A stretch of 54,894 bases of DNA from Protaetiibacter sp. (lineage in GTDB: Bacteria > Actinomycetota > Actinomycetes > Actinomycetales > Microbacteriaceae): positions 1 to 54,894 of the forward strand of contig JASLGG010000049.1 in assembly GCA_030150265.1 (NCBI GenBank). Reading direction: 5' to 3'. The translations under genes were made by a program, and so were the position numbers. Below are positions 48,447-54,894 of this stretch, piece after piece; position 1 is the stretch's first letter, and every line of letters starts with the position of its first letter. The notes beneath the pieces were generated by a model, which ran no database searches, had not been told where the DNA came from, and was given only the letters and a program-made list of their open reading frames with translations.

Positions 48447-48905
48447 ATGGGTCGCGTGCGAGTGTTCTACGGGCACGAGGGCGTCGTGCCGCCGACGGGG
48501 CTTCGGCCTCGCTCGGCGGCCGCGCCCGCGCCCGAGGCTCCGGATGCCGAGGTCGACGTCATCGAGACGATCCCCGGCACCGAGGACGCTGCGCCCGTCG
48601 AAATCGTCGGCGAGCCGGTCGAGGAGGGCGAGGTCGTCTCGCCCGCTGAGATCGTGAACGCCGACGGCTCGCCGGTCCCGGTCGACGAGGACGGCGTGCC
48701 CGTTCTCGAACCGGTCGCCGACGAGGACGACGCGGCGGTGGCCGCTCCCGGTGACGCCGATGCGCTGCAGGCGCTGCCCGACGACTCCTGGACCAAGGGC
48801 GACCTGCTCGCCTTCGCCGAGGAGCGCGGCATCGACATGACCGGCGCGACCAAGACCAAGCCCGCCGCCCTGGCGCGGGTGCTCGAAGCTCTCAAGGAGG
48901 CCTGA
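48447..48905 (+). CDS. Head-operon protein with HeH/LEM-like C-terminal domain
   Basis: 152 aa. Long acidic Pro/Val/Glu-rich part, then DDSWTKGDLLAFAEERGID..KTKPAALARVLEAL, a helix-extension-helix (HeH/LEM/SAP-like) fold seen in small phage head proteins. ATG 3 nt after the capsid stop. Role unproven. Confidence 0.72.
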   Translation: MGRVRVFYGHEGVVPPTGLRPRSAAAPAPEAPDAEVDVIETIPGTEDAAPVEIVGEPVEEGEVVSPAEIVNADGSPVPVDEDGVPVLEPVADEDDAAVAAPGDADALQALPDDSWTKGDLLAFAEERGIDMTGATKTKPAALARVLEALKEA

Positions 48906-48907
48906 CG

Positions 48908-49924
48908 ATGGCTACCATCGCCCCGCCGCAGGTCGTGAACGGAGCGGCCCGCGCGCCGCTGCCGTACGGCCTGTTCAGCATCCTCGGCTTCCGGGGTGGC
49001 GAGGAGCGCTGGGAGAACGGCGTAGTCTTCGAGGCGCTGACCTGCGAGCCTGCAGGCGGCATCGGCAACCCCGACTGCGACCCGGAGACGCCCACCGTCG
49101 GCCTCCCCAAGGTGCTCGATCAGGGCATGGGCGAGGTCGGCGAGGCGTCGCCGTTCACGGTCTACGGCCACCACACCTGCTCGCCGATCGGCGGCACCTT
49201 CGCTCGTGCGCAGGATCTCGCGAACCAGCACCTGCAGGTGCGCGAGGAGGCTCGCGTCGAGCAGGCGCTGTGGACCGGCGACCTCGGTAACGTTCCGAAC
49301 CTCTCCGGTGCCAACGGCTACGCTGCGCCGGTCAACCTCGGCACGCTCTCGCTCTGGCGCGCGGTGTCGCTGCTCGAGCAGGAGATCGCGAAGCGGTACG
49401 GCTCCCTCGGCGTCATCCACATGTCGCGCGAGAACGCGTCCCGGCTGATGAAGGAGGGCGACCTGGCCCGCCAGGGCGGTCGCCTCTTCACTGCGATGGG
49501 CACGCCGATCGTGGCGGGCACCGGCTACGCCTCCGACCGCATCGTCGGCACCCCGGCGCTGTTCGGCTACCGGGGCGACGTCTTCGCGTCCTCCAACCGC
49601 CCCGGCGACCTGCTCGACCGCGCGACGAACGACCTGTACGCGATCGCCGAGCGCACCTACCTCATCGGCTTCGATGAGTGCGCGGTGCTCGAGGTGACCG
49701 TGGCCGCTGACCCGGAGCCGGTCGCCGGTCCTGCCGGTGCTTCGGCCTACGAGGTCGCCGTCGACAACGGCTTCACCGGAACCGAGCAGGAGTGGCTCGC
49801 GTCCCTCGAAGGTCCGCAGGGCGATCCGGGTGACCCCGGTGTCGTGCAGTCCCTCGTGGCCGGTGACGGCGTTGCCGTCGACTCGACCGATCCCGCCAAC
49901 CCCATCATTTCGACCGCCCCGTAG
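48908..49924 (+). CDS. Capsid pentamer-type protein with collagen-like tail
   Basis: 338 aa. The position after the hexamer-type capsid gene, and motifs such as LPYGLFSILGFRGG, QDLANQHLQVREEARVEQ and GTGYASDRIVG, fit an actinophage HK97-fold pentamer capsid protein. The C-terminus has a fibre-type insert, SAYEVAVDNGFTGTEQEWLA, followed by GPQGDPGDPG, which suggests a short projecting appendage on the vertices. Last residues resemble fibre ends. If the pentamer assignment is wrong, it would be another head protein. Confidence 0.72.
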   Translation: MATIAPPQVVNGAARAPLPYGLFSILGFRGGEERWENGVVFEALTCEPAGGIGNPDCDPETPTVGLPKVLDQGMGEVGEASPFTVYGHHTCSPIGGTFARAQDLANQHLQVREEARVEQALWTGDLGNVPNLSGANGYAAPVNLGTLSLWRAVSLLEQEIAKRYGSLGVIHMSRENASRLMKEGDLARQGGRLFTAMGTPIVAGTGYASDRIVGTPALFGYRGDVFASSNRPGDLLDRATNDLYAIAERTYLIGFDECAVLEVTVAADPEPVAGPAGASAYEVAVDNGFTGTEQEWLASLEGPQGDPGDPGVVQSLVAGDGVAVDSTDPANPIISTAP

Positions 49925-49935
49925 GAGGGATCACT

Positions 49936-50835
49936 ATGGTCACGCATTGCTTCACCCCGGTGCTCGGTAAGCGCCTCCGGGCGACCGAGCTGGACACCTG
50001 CGGCGGTGTCACCACCGGCACGTCGCTGCAGGTGACGACCGACGGCTTCATCACGATCACCCTCTCCTCGGAGGTCGAGGAGGGCACTGAGATCATCCAG
50101 CGCAACGCCGCCGGTGCTCTCTGCGTCAACGAGAAGATGGCCGACTCCTTCAAGCGGTTCACCGTGGAGATCGAGTTCTGCGGCGTCAACCCCTCGCTGC
50201 TCGCGATCGTCTCCAACGCGGTTGCGTATGAGGACTACGCGGGCGACGTCGCGGGCTTCACCGTCCCCGAGGGCGAGATCGACAAGAAGTTCTCGCTCGA
50301 GCTGTGGACCGGCCTCTCCGGCCAGGCCTGCCTCCCTGGCGGCGCTGGCGACGAGGCGTCGGGCTACATGCTGCTGCCGTTCGTCCAGGCGGGCGTGCTC
50401 GGCGATATCGAGATGGACGGCGAGAACGCCGTCACCTTCTCGCTCACCGGCGCGTACACCATCGGCGGCAACTCGTGGGGCTTCGGCCCGTACCAGGTGC
50501 TGCGCAACCTCGCCAGCGAGGCCGCGGTCCTGCCGACGCCGCTGGACCCGTACGACCACCTGCTGCTCATCGACACGGCCCTCGCACCGCCGCCGGTGGC
50601 CTGCTCGCCGACCACCGTCGAGCCGCTGCCGGTCGTCGAGGCGACGGGTGCGACCGCCGGGGAGCCGGGCTTCTTCACTCCTCCGGGAGCGACACCGCCC
50701 GCCGACATCGCGGCTCTCGCCGATGTCGACGCCGTGCCGACCACCGCGTGGACGCCCACGCAGTACGTCGTGCTCGGCGACGGCTCGCGCGCGACCTGGA
50801 CCGGCACCGCGTGGGCGGCCTGGACCGCTCCGTAA
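49936..50835 (+). CDS. Major tail protein
   Basis: 299 aa. RATELDTCG, TSLQVTTDGFITITLSSEVEEG, FCGVNPSLLAIVSN and LELWTGLSGQACLPGG resemble the major tail tube protein of several actinophages. The C-terminal 80 residues (AALADVDAVPTTAWTPTQYVVL..WTGTAW) look like an added surface domain. AGGAGG 8 nt upstream. Confidence 0.78.
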   Translation: MVTHCFTPVLGKRLRATELDTCGGVTTGTSLQVTTDGFITITLSSEVEEGTEIIQRNAAGALCVNEKMADSFKRFTVEIEFCGVNPSLLAIVSNAVAYEDYAGDVAGFTVPEGEIDKKFSLELWTGLSGQACLPGGAGDEASGYMLLPFVQAGVLGDIEMDGENAVTFSLTGAYTIGGNSWGFGPYQVLRNLASEAAVLPTPLDPYDHLLLIDTALAPPPVACSPTTVEPLPVVEATGATAGEPGFFTPPGATPPADIAALADVDAVPTTAWTPTQYVVLGDGSRATWTGTAWAAWTAP

Positions 50836-50850
50836 TGACCGCTCTGGCTT

Positions 50851-50898
50851 CGGCCCCGCTTCCGGCTTCCGCTGGTCGCGGGGCCGTTGTCGTATCCT
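50851..50898 (+). terminator. Terminator hairpin followed by -10 box
   Basis: 9-bp stem CGGCCCCGC/GCGGGGCCG (50851-50859 with 50878-50886). A TATCCT -10 box at 50893-50898 precedes AGGAGG and ATG 50919, so it is a terminator-promoter boundary like that before the capsid gene. Confidence 0.6.
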
Positions 50899-50918
50899 GC
50901 TCCTAGGAGGCTCCCCCG

Positions 50919-51797
50919 ATGAACGAGTTCTGCACCTGGCCGGTCAGCTATGAGGCCTGCGGCGCGACGCCCGGCGACCCCAACGCCGAGCCGCCCGTCC
51001 CCGCGTCCTCCGGCTGCTCGGCTCTCGACGCGCTCGACGACGAGCAGGTCGCCGCCTTCGAGCGCATGGCCGCCGAGATGCTCTGGAATTGGACCGATCG
51101 CATCTTCGGTGTCTGCGAGGTCACGGTGCGGCCGTGCCGGAGCGACTGCGGTTCCGCGCGCCGGTGGATGGACACCTTCTGGGGCCGTGGCCCGTACCCG
51201 TGGGGCGATATCTCCGCGGGGTCGTGGGTTCCGCTGCTGATCGGCGGCGAGTGGTTCAACATGGGATGCGGCTGCGCGGGCACCTGCTCGTGCGCCGAGG
51301 AAGGCCCCAGCGCCCTCCGGCTGCCCGGCCCCATCGTCTCCGTCTCCTCGGTGCGCATCGACGGCGTCGTCGTCCCGCCGGAGGAGTACCAGGTGCTCTA
51401 CGGTCGGCTGCTCGTGCGGCTGGACGGCACGCCGTGGCCGAGCTGCCAGAACCTGCTCACCGACGCCGCCAACGAGGGCACCTTCGAGGTGGTCTACTCG
51501 CACGGCGTCGAGGTTCCCAAGGGCGGCCAGATCGCGGCGGGAATCCTCGCCTGCGAGCTGGCGAAGGCCGCGTGTGGCGATGCCGACTGCCAGCTCCCGC
51601 AGCGGATCCAGACCGTCACCCGTCAGGGCCTCACGGTCGGCATCGTCGACGCCTTCCAGGGCCTCAACGACGCGCGCACCGGCATCTGGCTCATCGACTC
51701 CTGGACCTCCTCGGTGCGCGGCCCGACGGCGAAGCCCAAGGCGGGCGTGCGCTCCCCCGACTATCGTCCCGGCCGAGGCGGGGTGCGCTCATGGTGA
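50919..51797 (+). CDS. Head-to-tail adaptor (Cys-rich)
   Basis: 292 aa. Helical start (AAEMLWNWTDRIFGVCEVTVRPCR), then a region with many Cys (about fourteen in all, including GCGCAGTCSC), and VDAFQGLNDARTGIWLIDSW near the C-terminus. Order after the major tail protein and sequence style fit adaptor proteins that join portal and tail. The unusual Cys content may stabilise the joint. Confidence 0.7.
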   Translation: MNEFCTWPVSYEACGATPGDPNAEPPVPASSGCSALDALDDEQVAAFERMAAEMLWNWTDRIFGVCEVTVRPCRSDCGSARRWMDTFWGRGPYPWGDISAGSWVPLLIGGEWFNMGCGCAGTCSCAEEGPSALRLPGPIVSVSSVRIDGVVVPPEEYQVLYGRLLVRLDGTPWPSCQNLLTDAANEGTFEVVYSHGVEVPKGGQIAAGILACELAKAACGDADCQLPQRIQTVTRQGLTVGIVDAFQGLNDARTGIWLIDSWTSSVRGPTAKPKAGVRSPDYRPGRGGVRSW

Positions 51798-52273
51798 CCG
51801 ATCTCGTCGCGGGCTTCGCTGACGACACCGCCGAGCGCGCGGTGGCTGCTCTCGCCGCGGCGGATCGCCGCCCCGGCCGCGTCGTCGCGATCGCGCCCGG
51901 CACCGCTCCGGCGTGGGACGGCGACTGCGAGGGCTACCTGTACGGCCGCATCGTCTCGATCGTGCCGGGCACCGATCCTCGCGCGCCCGCCAACGTCCGA
52001 TGCGGCGTGCACTTCTGGGTCGCGACGCTGGCGATCGCGATCGTGCGCTGCGTCGGGACCGTCGACAACAACGGCCGCCCGCCTCTCCCGGCGCGCATCG
52101 ACGCCGACGGCCACGGCTTCTCGCTGGACGCCGCGGTGCTGCAGCAGGTGCTCCTCTGCTCGCCGTACACCCGATCGATCGTCCAGGGCGTGCCGCTCGA
52201 GGAGCAGGGCGGGTACTCCGGGTTCGAGTGGACCTACACCGTCCGCGTCCCCACCTGCGACTGCGAGGAGTAG
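51791..52273 (+). CDS. Head-tail joining protein (stopper or tail terminator)
   Basis: 160 aa. Follows the adaptor with a 7-nt overlap. Beta-rich (GVHFWVATLAIAIVRCVGTVD) and Cys-containing, ending CDCEE. Identity as head-closure or tail terminator is inferred from order. Confidence 0.6.
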   Translation: MVTDLVAGFADDTAERAVAALAAADRRPGRVVAIAPGTAPAWDGDCEGYLYGRIVSIVPGTDPRAPANVRCGVHFWVATLAIAIVRCVGTVDNNGRPPLPARIDADGHGFSLDAAVLQQVLLCSPYTRSIVQGVPLEEQGGYSGFEWTYTVRVPTCDCEE

Positions 52274-52276
52274 GCC

Positions 52277-52687
52277 GTGGCTCGGGCGCGCGTTCAGTAC
52301 CAGCTCGGCCCCGCCACGACCGTTATCGGCGAGATCGTCGACGAGGCGACCTACCGCGCCGCCCAGCGCGTGCGCGGCCGCGCCATGAGCAACATCCGCT
52401 CTCTCGGGCGCGTCGATACCGGCGAGATGATCCGCGGGCTGCAGGTGCGCAAAACGGGCGCGTCGCAGCCGCTCTGGCCTCAGTACACCGTGGAATCGAC
52501 CGCGCGGCACTCCGGCTGGCAGGAGGACGGTACGCGCGCTCACGGCCCCGTCCGCGCCGACTTCCTCGTCTTCCAGATCCGCGGCGCTGGCCCGGTGATC
52601 TTCGCGAAGTGGGTTCGCGGCGTCCCGCCCGGCCACTTCATGCGGCGCGCGATGGACGCGGCGACCCCCGCCGACTTCACCGCTTGA
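52277..52687 (+). CDS. HK97 gp10-like tail completion protein
   Basis: 136 aa, GTG start. VDTGEMIRGLQVRK, YTVESTARHSGWQEDGT and PPGHFMRRAMD match the HK97 gp10-like family, involved in tail completion. TGA stop lies inside the next promoter's -35 box. Confidence 0.75.
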   Translation: MARARVQYQLGPATTVIGEIVDEATYRAAQRVRGRAMSNIRSLGRVDTGEMIRGLQVRKTGASQPLWPQYTVESTARHSGWQEDGTRAHGPVRADFLVFQIRGAGPVIFAKWVRGVPPGHFMRRAMDAATPADFTA

Positions 52688-52712
52688 CGTCACCTATTAT
52701 GTGACGTAGTAT
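52684..52712 (+). promoter_or_regulatory. Rightward promoter with palindromic operator
   Basis: -35 TTGACG (52684-52689), 17-nt spacer, -10 TAGTAT (52707-52712); operator copy 52689-52705. Leader contains GCAACCGCCAC (52724-52734) and GGAGG before ATG 52753. Confidence 0.82.
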
Positions 52713-52752
52713 TGACCACGTCAGCAACCGCCACAGACCTTCGGAGGTCATC

Positions 52753-53145
52753 ATGTCCACCACCTACGACCCCGCCTACGTCGCCGAATCCATCGCGCGC
52801 AACGCCTTCTACGGCGTCTCCGAGTCCTCGCCGCTCCCCTCGGCGAACTACCACAGCGAGATCGACTACTCCTCGCCGATGACCCTCGCGCAGGTCGCCG
52901 CGGCGGGTGGCCGCATCACGCGGCTGCGCGTGCTCGGCGGCGGCCCGTCGGACGGCTTCATGGCCGACGTCTCCTACTGCCACGCGACGCTCCCTGACGG
53001 TCGCACCGTCCCTGTCGACGGCGCTCCGATGTGCTTCCCCTTCCGCCGCATCAAGGGCGAGCTGATCGCCTGGGCGAAGGAGGAGGGCGTCTTCGCTAAG
53101 GGCCTCGGGCTGCTCGACGAGGGCAACTGGAGCGTGCTGCGATGA
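52753..53145 (+). CDS. Hypothetical protein
   Basis: 130 aa. Contains GGGPSDGFMADVSYCHATLPDGRTV, beta-rich. Led by an operator promoter and placed between tail genes, so accessory. Function not recognised. Confidence 0.7.
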   Translation: MSTTYDPAYVAESIARNAFYGVSESSPLPSANYHSEIDYSSPMTLAQVAAAGGRITRLRVLGGGPSDGFMADVSYCHATLPDGRTVPVDGAPMCFPFRRIKGELIAWAKEEGVFAKGLGLLDEGNWSVLR

Positions 53146-53687
53146 GCGCCGTCGTCCTCGACCCGGCGCGCCAGCGCACCCTCGACCGCTACCGCGGCGA
53201 GGTCGCCTCCGGCCGCGCAGCGGGCTTCATCTCCGCCTCCAACCGGAGCGCCGACCGGATGAACTACCGCCACATGCTCCCTGCCCGCACCTATGGCGAG
53301 GTGCTCGGCATCCTCGGCCGCGCGGCCGCTCTCGGCGATCGCTACTCCGCCGCGGTGGCTTCCGCGCTGCCGAAGGTGTCGCCGTGGCTCAATGACTGGC
53401 AGGTCATGGCCGGTGTCGCCGACGCCTTCGGCGACTTCATCCGCGCGCCCTGGACCGACGTCCGCGAGGCCACCGGTCCCGAGGCGGGTCGCCCCAGCTC
53501 GCACGTTCACGAGGTCACCCTGCGCGACGCCGTCGTGCTGCACCTGGTCCTCTCCGAGATGAGCTACGCGCTGCAGCTCGGGTCGCTTCCCGGCCCCGGC
53601 TGGGCGCTCCTCACCCTCGCGCACGAGGTCGACGCGATCAGCCTCGTCCGCTCGGCGCTCCCGCGCACCGCCGAGGCGATCGCCTGA
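53142..53687 (+). CDS. Hypothetical protein
   Basis: 181 aa, ATGA overlap with the previous gene. Helical; MNYRHMLPARTYGEVLGILGR and a His near HEVTLRDAVVLHLV. Followed by a terminator. Function not recognised. Confidence 0.7.
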   Translation: MSAVVLDPARQRTLDRYRGEVASGRAAGFISASNRSADRMNYRHMLPARTYGEVLGILGRAAALGDRYSAAVASALPKVSPWLNDWQVMAGVADAFGDFIRAPWTDVREATGPEAGRPSSHVHEVTLRDAVVLHLVLSEMSYALQLGSLPGPGWALLTLAHEVDAISLVRSALPRTAEAIA

Positions 53688-53698
53688 TTCCCGCTACC

Positions 53699-53728
53699 GC
53701 GCCCCGGCTCAATGACGAGCCGGGGCGC
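53699..53728 (+). terminator. Hairpin terminator
   Basis: Perfect 12-bp stem GCGCCCCGGCTC/GAGCCGGGGCGC with a 6-nt loop, then TTCT. Ends the accessory pair before the chaperone promoter. Confidence 0.8.
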
Positions 53729-53734
53729 TTCTAC

Positions 53735-53758
53735 GTCGTCTATTAGGTGTGATACGCT
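53735..53758 (+). promoter_or_regulatory. Tail chaperone promoter with operator
   Basis: Operator copy GTCGTCTATTAGGTGTG (53735-53751), -10 TACGCT (53753-53758), -35 poor. ATG 53765 after 6 nt (leaderless). Confidence 0.65.
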
Positions 53759-53764
53759 CTGCGC

Positions 53765-54082
53765 ATGACAAAGACACGCATCGTCATCGACGCAGAGCCT
53801 CGCGAGGCCTTCCCCGTTTCTCTCGTCGGCGTGGAGTACCTCGTGACCCCGCCGAAGTCGACCATCGCCCTTGCGCTGGCTGCGCGCGCCAAGGAGGCAG
53901 GCGAGGACGCCGCGAAGGTGCGCGAGGAGCTGGATGGCTGGGTTCGCATCGCCTTCGGCGCGAAGCAGGCCAAGAAGGTGCAGGCGCGTCTCGACGACGC
54001 CGACGACGACCTCGACCTGCCGCACATCATGCAGCTCATGCAGAAGCTCGCCGAGGCCGTCACGCCGGACCCTACTTCGTAA
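53765..54082 (+). CDS. Tail assembly chaperone, short form
   Basis: 105 aa. Small helical protein directly upstream of the tape measure, with a second reading frame open through its end; this is the classical arrangement of siphovirus tail chaperones. Contains LVTPPKSTIALALAARAKEAG and an acidic patch (DDADDDLDLP). Predicted leaderless. Confidence 0.8.
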   Translation: MTKTRIVIDAEPREAFPVSLVGVEYLVTPPKSTIALALAARAKEAGEDAAKVREELDGWVRIAFGAKQAKKVQARLDDADDDLDLPHIMQLMQKLAEAVTPDPTS

Positions 54083-54387
54083 CCGTTCGCCTCGCCCGGC
54101 TGGCGCTGGACACCTGGCCCAGCTTGGACGGTTACGCCGTGGCGCACGGAATGCCCGACCTCCGCTCGCTGCCGCTCGATCGGTTCGTCAACTTCGTCTA
54201 CTGGATGGCCACGCGCAACGGCTCCCCGACCGACATCGAGAAGTTCCGCGCGAAGCTCTGGCGGCCGCCTGCAGGCGAAGCCGTCACCGATTCTCGCTCG
54301 CCCTGGGCACCCGAGAACGAGCAGCGCGGCTTCGCCTCCCTCAAGGCCGCGCTCGGCGTCGGCGGTCCTCCGAAGCCCGCAGCCTGA
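53765..54387 (+). CDS. Tail assembly chaperone, -1 frameshifted long form
   Basis: The -1 frame continues from the short form to 54387, adding about 105 residues (YFVTVRLARLALDTWPSLDG.. RFVNFVYWMATRNG), the type of C-terminal part expected. A likely slip is at CCT (54071-54073) to CCC just before the zero-frame stop at 54080-54082; no canonical X-XXY-YYZ heptamer is visible, so the exact site is uncertain. No start codon with Shine-Dalgarno is visible for the downstream frame. Confidence 0.65.
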
Positions 54388-54403
54388 TCGCATATACCAC
54401 GCC

Positions 54404-54441
54404 TCACGGCCTCCGCCTGTATCCTGGGGCGGAGGCCGTGA
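54404..54441 (+). terminator. Hairpin terminator before tape measure
   Basis: 14-bp stem (54404-54417 with 54428-54441; core CACGGCCTCCGCC), 10-nt loop. Followed by a TAGGCT hexamer (54464-54469), a possible -10 for the tape measure transcript. Confidence 0.75.
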
Positions 54442-54460
54442 CGTTTCCCGCCTCATGAGC

Positions 54461-54894
54461 ATCTAGGCTCGCTGGCGATCTGGGCCGGGGCCGCTTCCCT
54501 CTCGCGCCTCGGCGCGATCGAGCTATAGGCGGCGGGCGTGGCGGGTTCCATCGGTTCGGTCAGCATCACGGTCGATGCTGATGCCTCCGGCATCCCCTCT
54601 CAGGTAGAGAAGGCGACTTCGGGGCCGCTTGCCAAGATCGGCGCTTCGATGGGCAAGGCGCTGAGCGCCTCCCTCGCCGCCGCGATCGATCCAAAGGCCG
54701 CCACCTCGGCGCTGCAGTCCGGCTTCCAGTCCGCGCTCTCCCGACTAAGCTCCGCTGCGCAGTCCGCGCTCGCGCCAGTCACTGCGCTCGGGCAGAACTT
54801 CGTGCGCGGCTTCAACGATGCCGCGGCCGCCTCCTCGGATCTGACCGGCAAGATGGGATCTCTCGGCGGCGTGGCCGCCAAGGCCCTCAGTCCG
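54461..54894. repeat. Right copy of imperfect terminal repeat
   Basis: Equivalent of 1-434 with 18 substitutions, all between 54582 and 54783. Fifteen are silent or third-position changes; the three amino-acid changes are D18G, V19I and T73A of the tape measure protein. Confidence 0.9.
54538..54894 (+). CDS. Tape measure protein, partial second copy (contig end)
   Basis: First 119 codons of the tape measure gene again, cut by the end of the window. Same GTG start and frame as at 78. It is the overlap of a closed genome rather than a second gene. Confidence 0.85.
   Translation, partial: MAGSIGSVSITVDADASGIPSQVEKATSGPLAKIGASMGKALSASLAAAIDPKAATSALQSGFQSALSRLSSAAQSALAPVTALGQNFVRGFNDAAAASSDLTGKMGSLGGVAAKALSP

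Noticed and set aside
1..54894. Lysogeny genes (integrase, attachment site, immunity repressor) and tRNA genes
   Set aside because: None of the predicted proteins has integrase or recombinase motifs and no cloverleaf was found by eye; a proper tRNA scan was not possible here.

Overview
The window is a GC-rich (roughly two-thirds G+C) tailed-phage genome that is essentially complete. Positions 54461-54894 repeat positions 1-434, so the contig closes on itself and the unit genome is about 54,460 bp. A long tape measure, HK97-type head genes, a frameshifted tail-chaperone pair and no contractile-tail genes indicate a siphovirus. Composition, leaderless-looking starts, frequent GTG starts, ATGA/GTGA overlaps and a cell-surface protein with an actinobacterial LAxTG sorting signal point to an actinobacterial host, plausibly Microbacteriaceae (inference). 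I found no integrase, no recognisable lysogeny module, no tRNA gene and no DNA polymerase.

Layout in window order: 78-8187 tape measure and minor tail proteins; 8197-11150 membrane proteins, a holin candidate and an M15-type endolysin, closed by a terminator at 11157-11195. From 11209 to 29608 genes run leftward in several operons: many small proteins, several with CxxC metal-binding motifs, plus endonuclease VII, a RecB/Cas4-like nuclease, a SpoU-type RNA methyltransferase, a sortase-anchored surface protein, a RecD/Dda-like helicase and a primase-helicase. One small gene inside this block, 21232-21441, runs rightward and encodes a ribbon-helix-helix (RHH) protein. The 29609-30224 gap is divergent and dense in GGACAAG repeats (candidate origin or control region). 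From 30225 to the end genes run rightward: a ParB-DNA methyltransferase fusion, S-adenosylmethionine synthetase, accessory genes, large terminase, portal, MuF-like protein, protease, two HK97-fold capsid proteins (hexamer and pentamer types), major tail protein, head-tail joining proteins and the tail chaperones.

The most striking feature is a genome-wide control system. At least thirteen promoters, on both strands, carry a copy of the palindrome GTCACCTAWTAGGTGAC, in most cases exactly between a TTGACG -35 and a TANNNT -10 box. Many of the downstream genes begin 5-8 nt after the -10 box, so their transcripts should be leaderless; others share a transcribed element GCATCCGCCAC just after the predicted transcription start, followed by a Shine-Dalgarno sequence. 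The RHH gene is transcribed divergently from one of these promoters and has a degenerate copy of the palindrome in its own promoter, making it the obvious candidate regulator.

Functionally, leftward genes appear to provide early functions (replication, recombination, host-surface change), and rightward genes provide packaging, head, tail and lysis. Accessory mini-operons headed by the palindromic promoter are inserted between late genes (33318-37717, 39484-41149, 52753-53687), after which the late genes carry their own promoters. MetK, a DNA methyltransferase and an RNA methyltransferase together suggest that the phage invests in S-adenosylmethionine chemistry.
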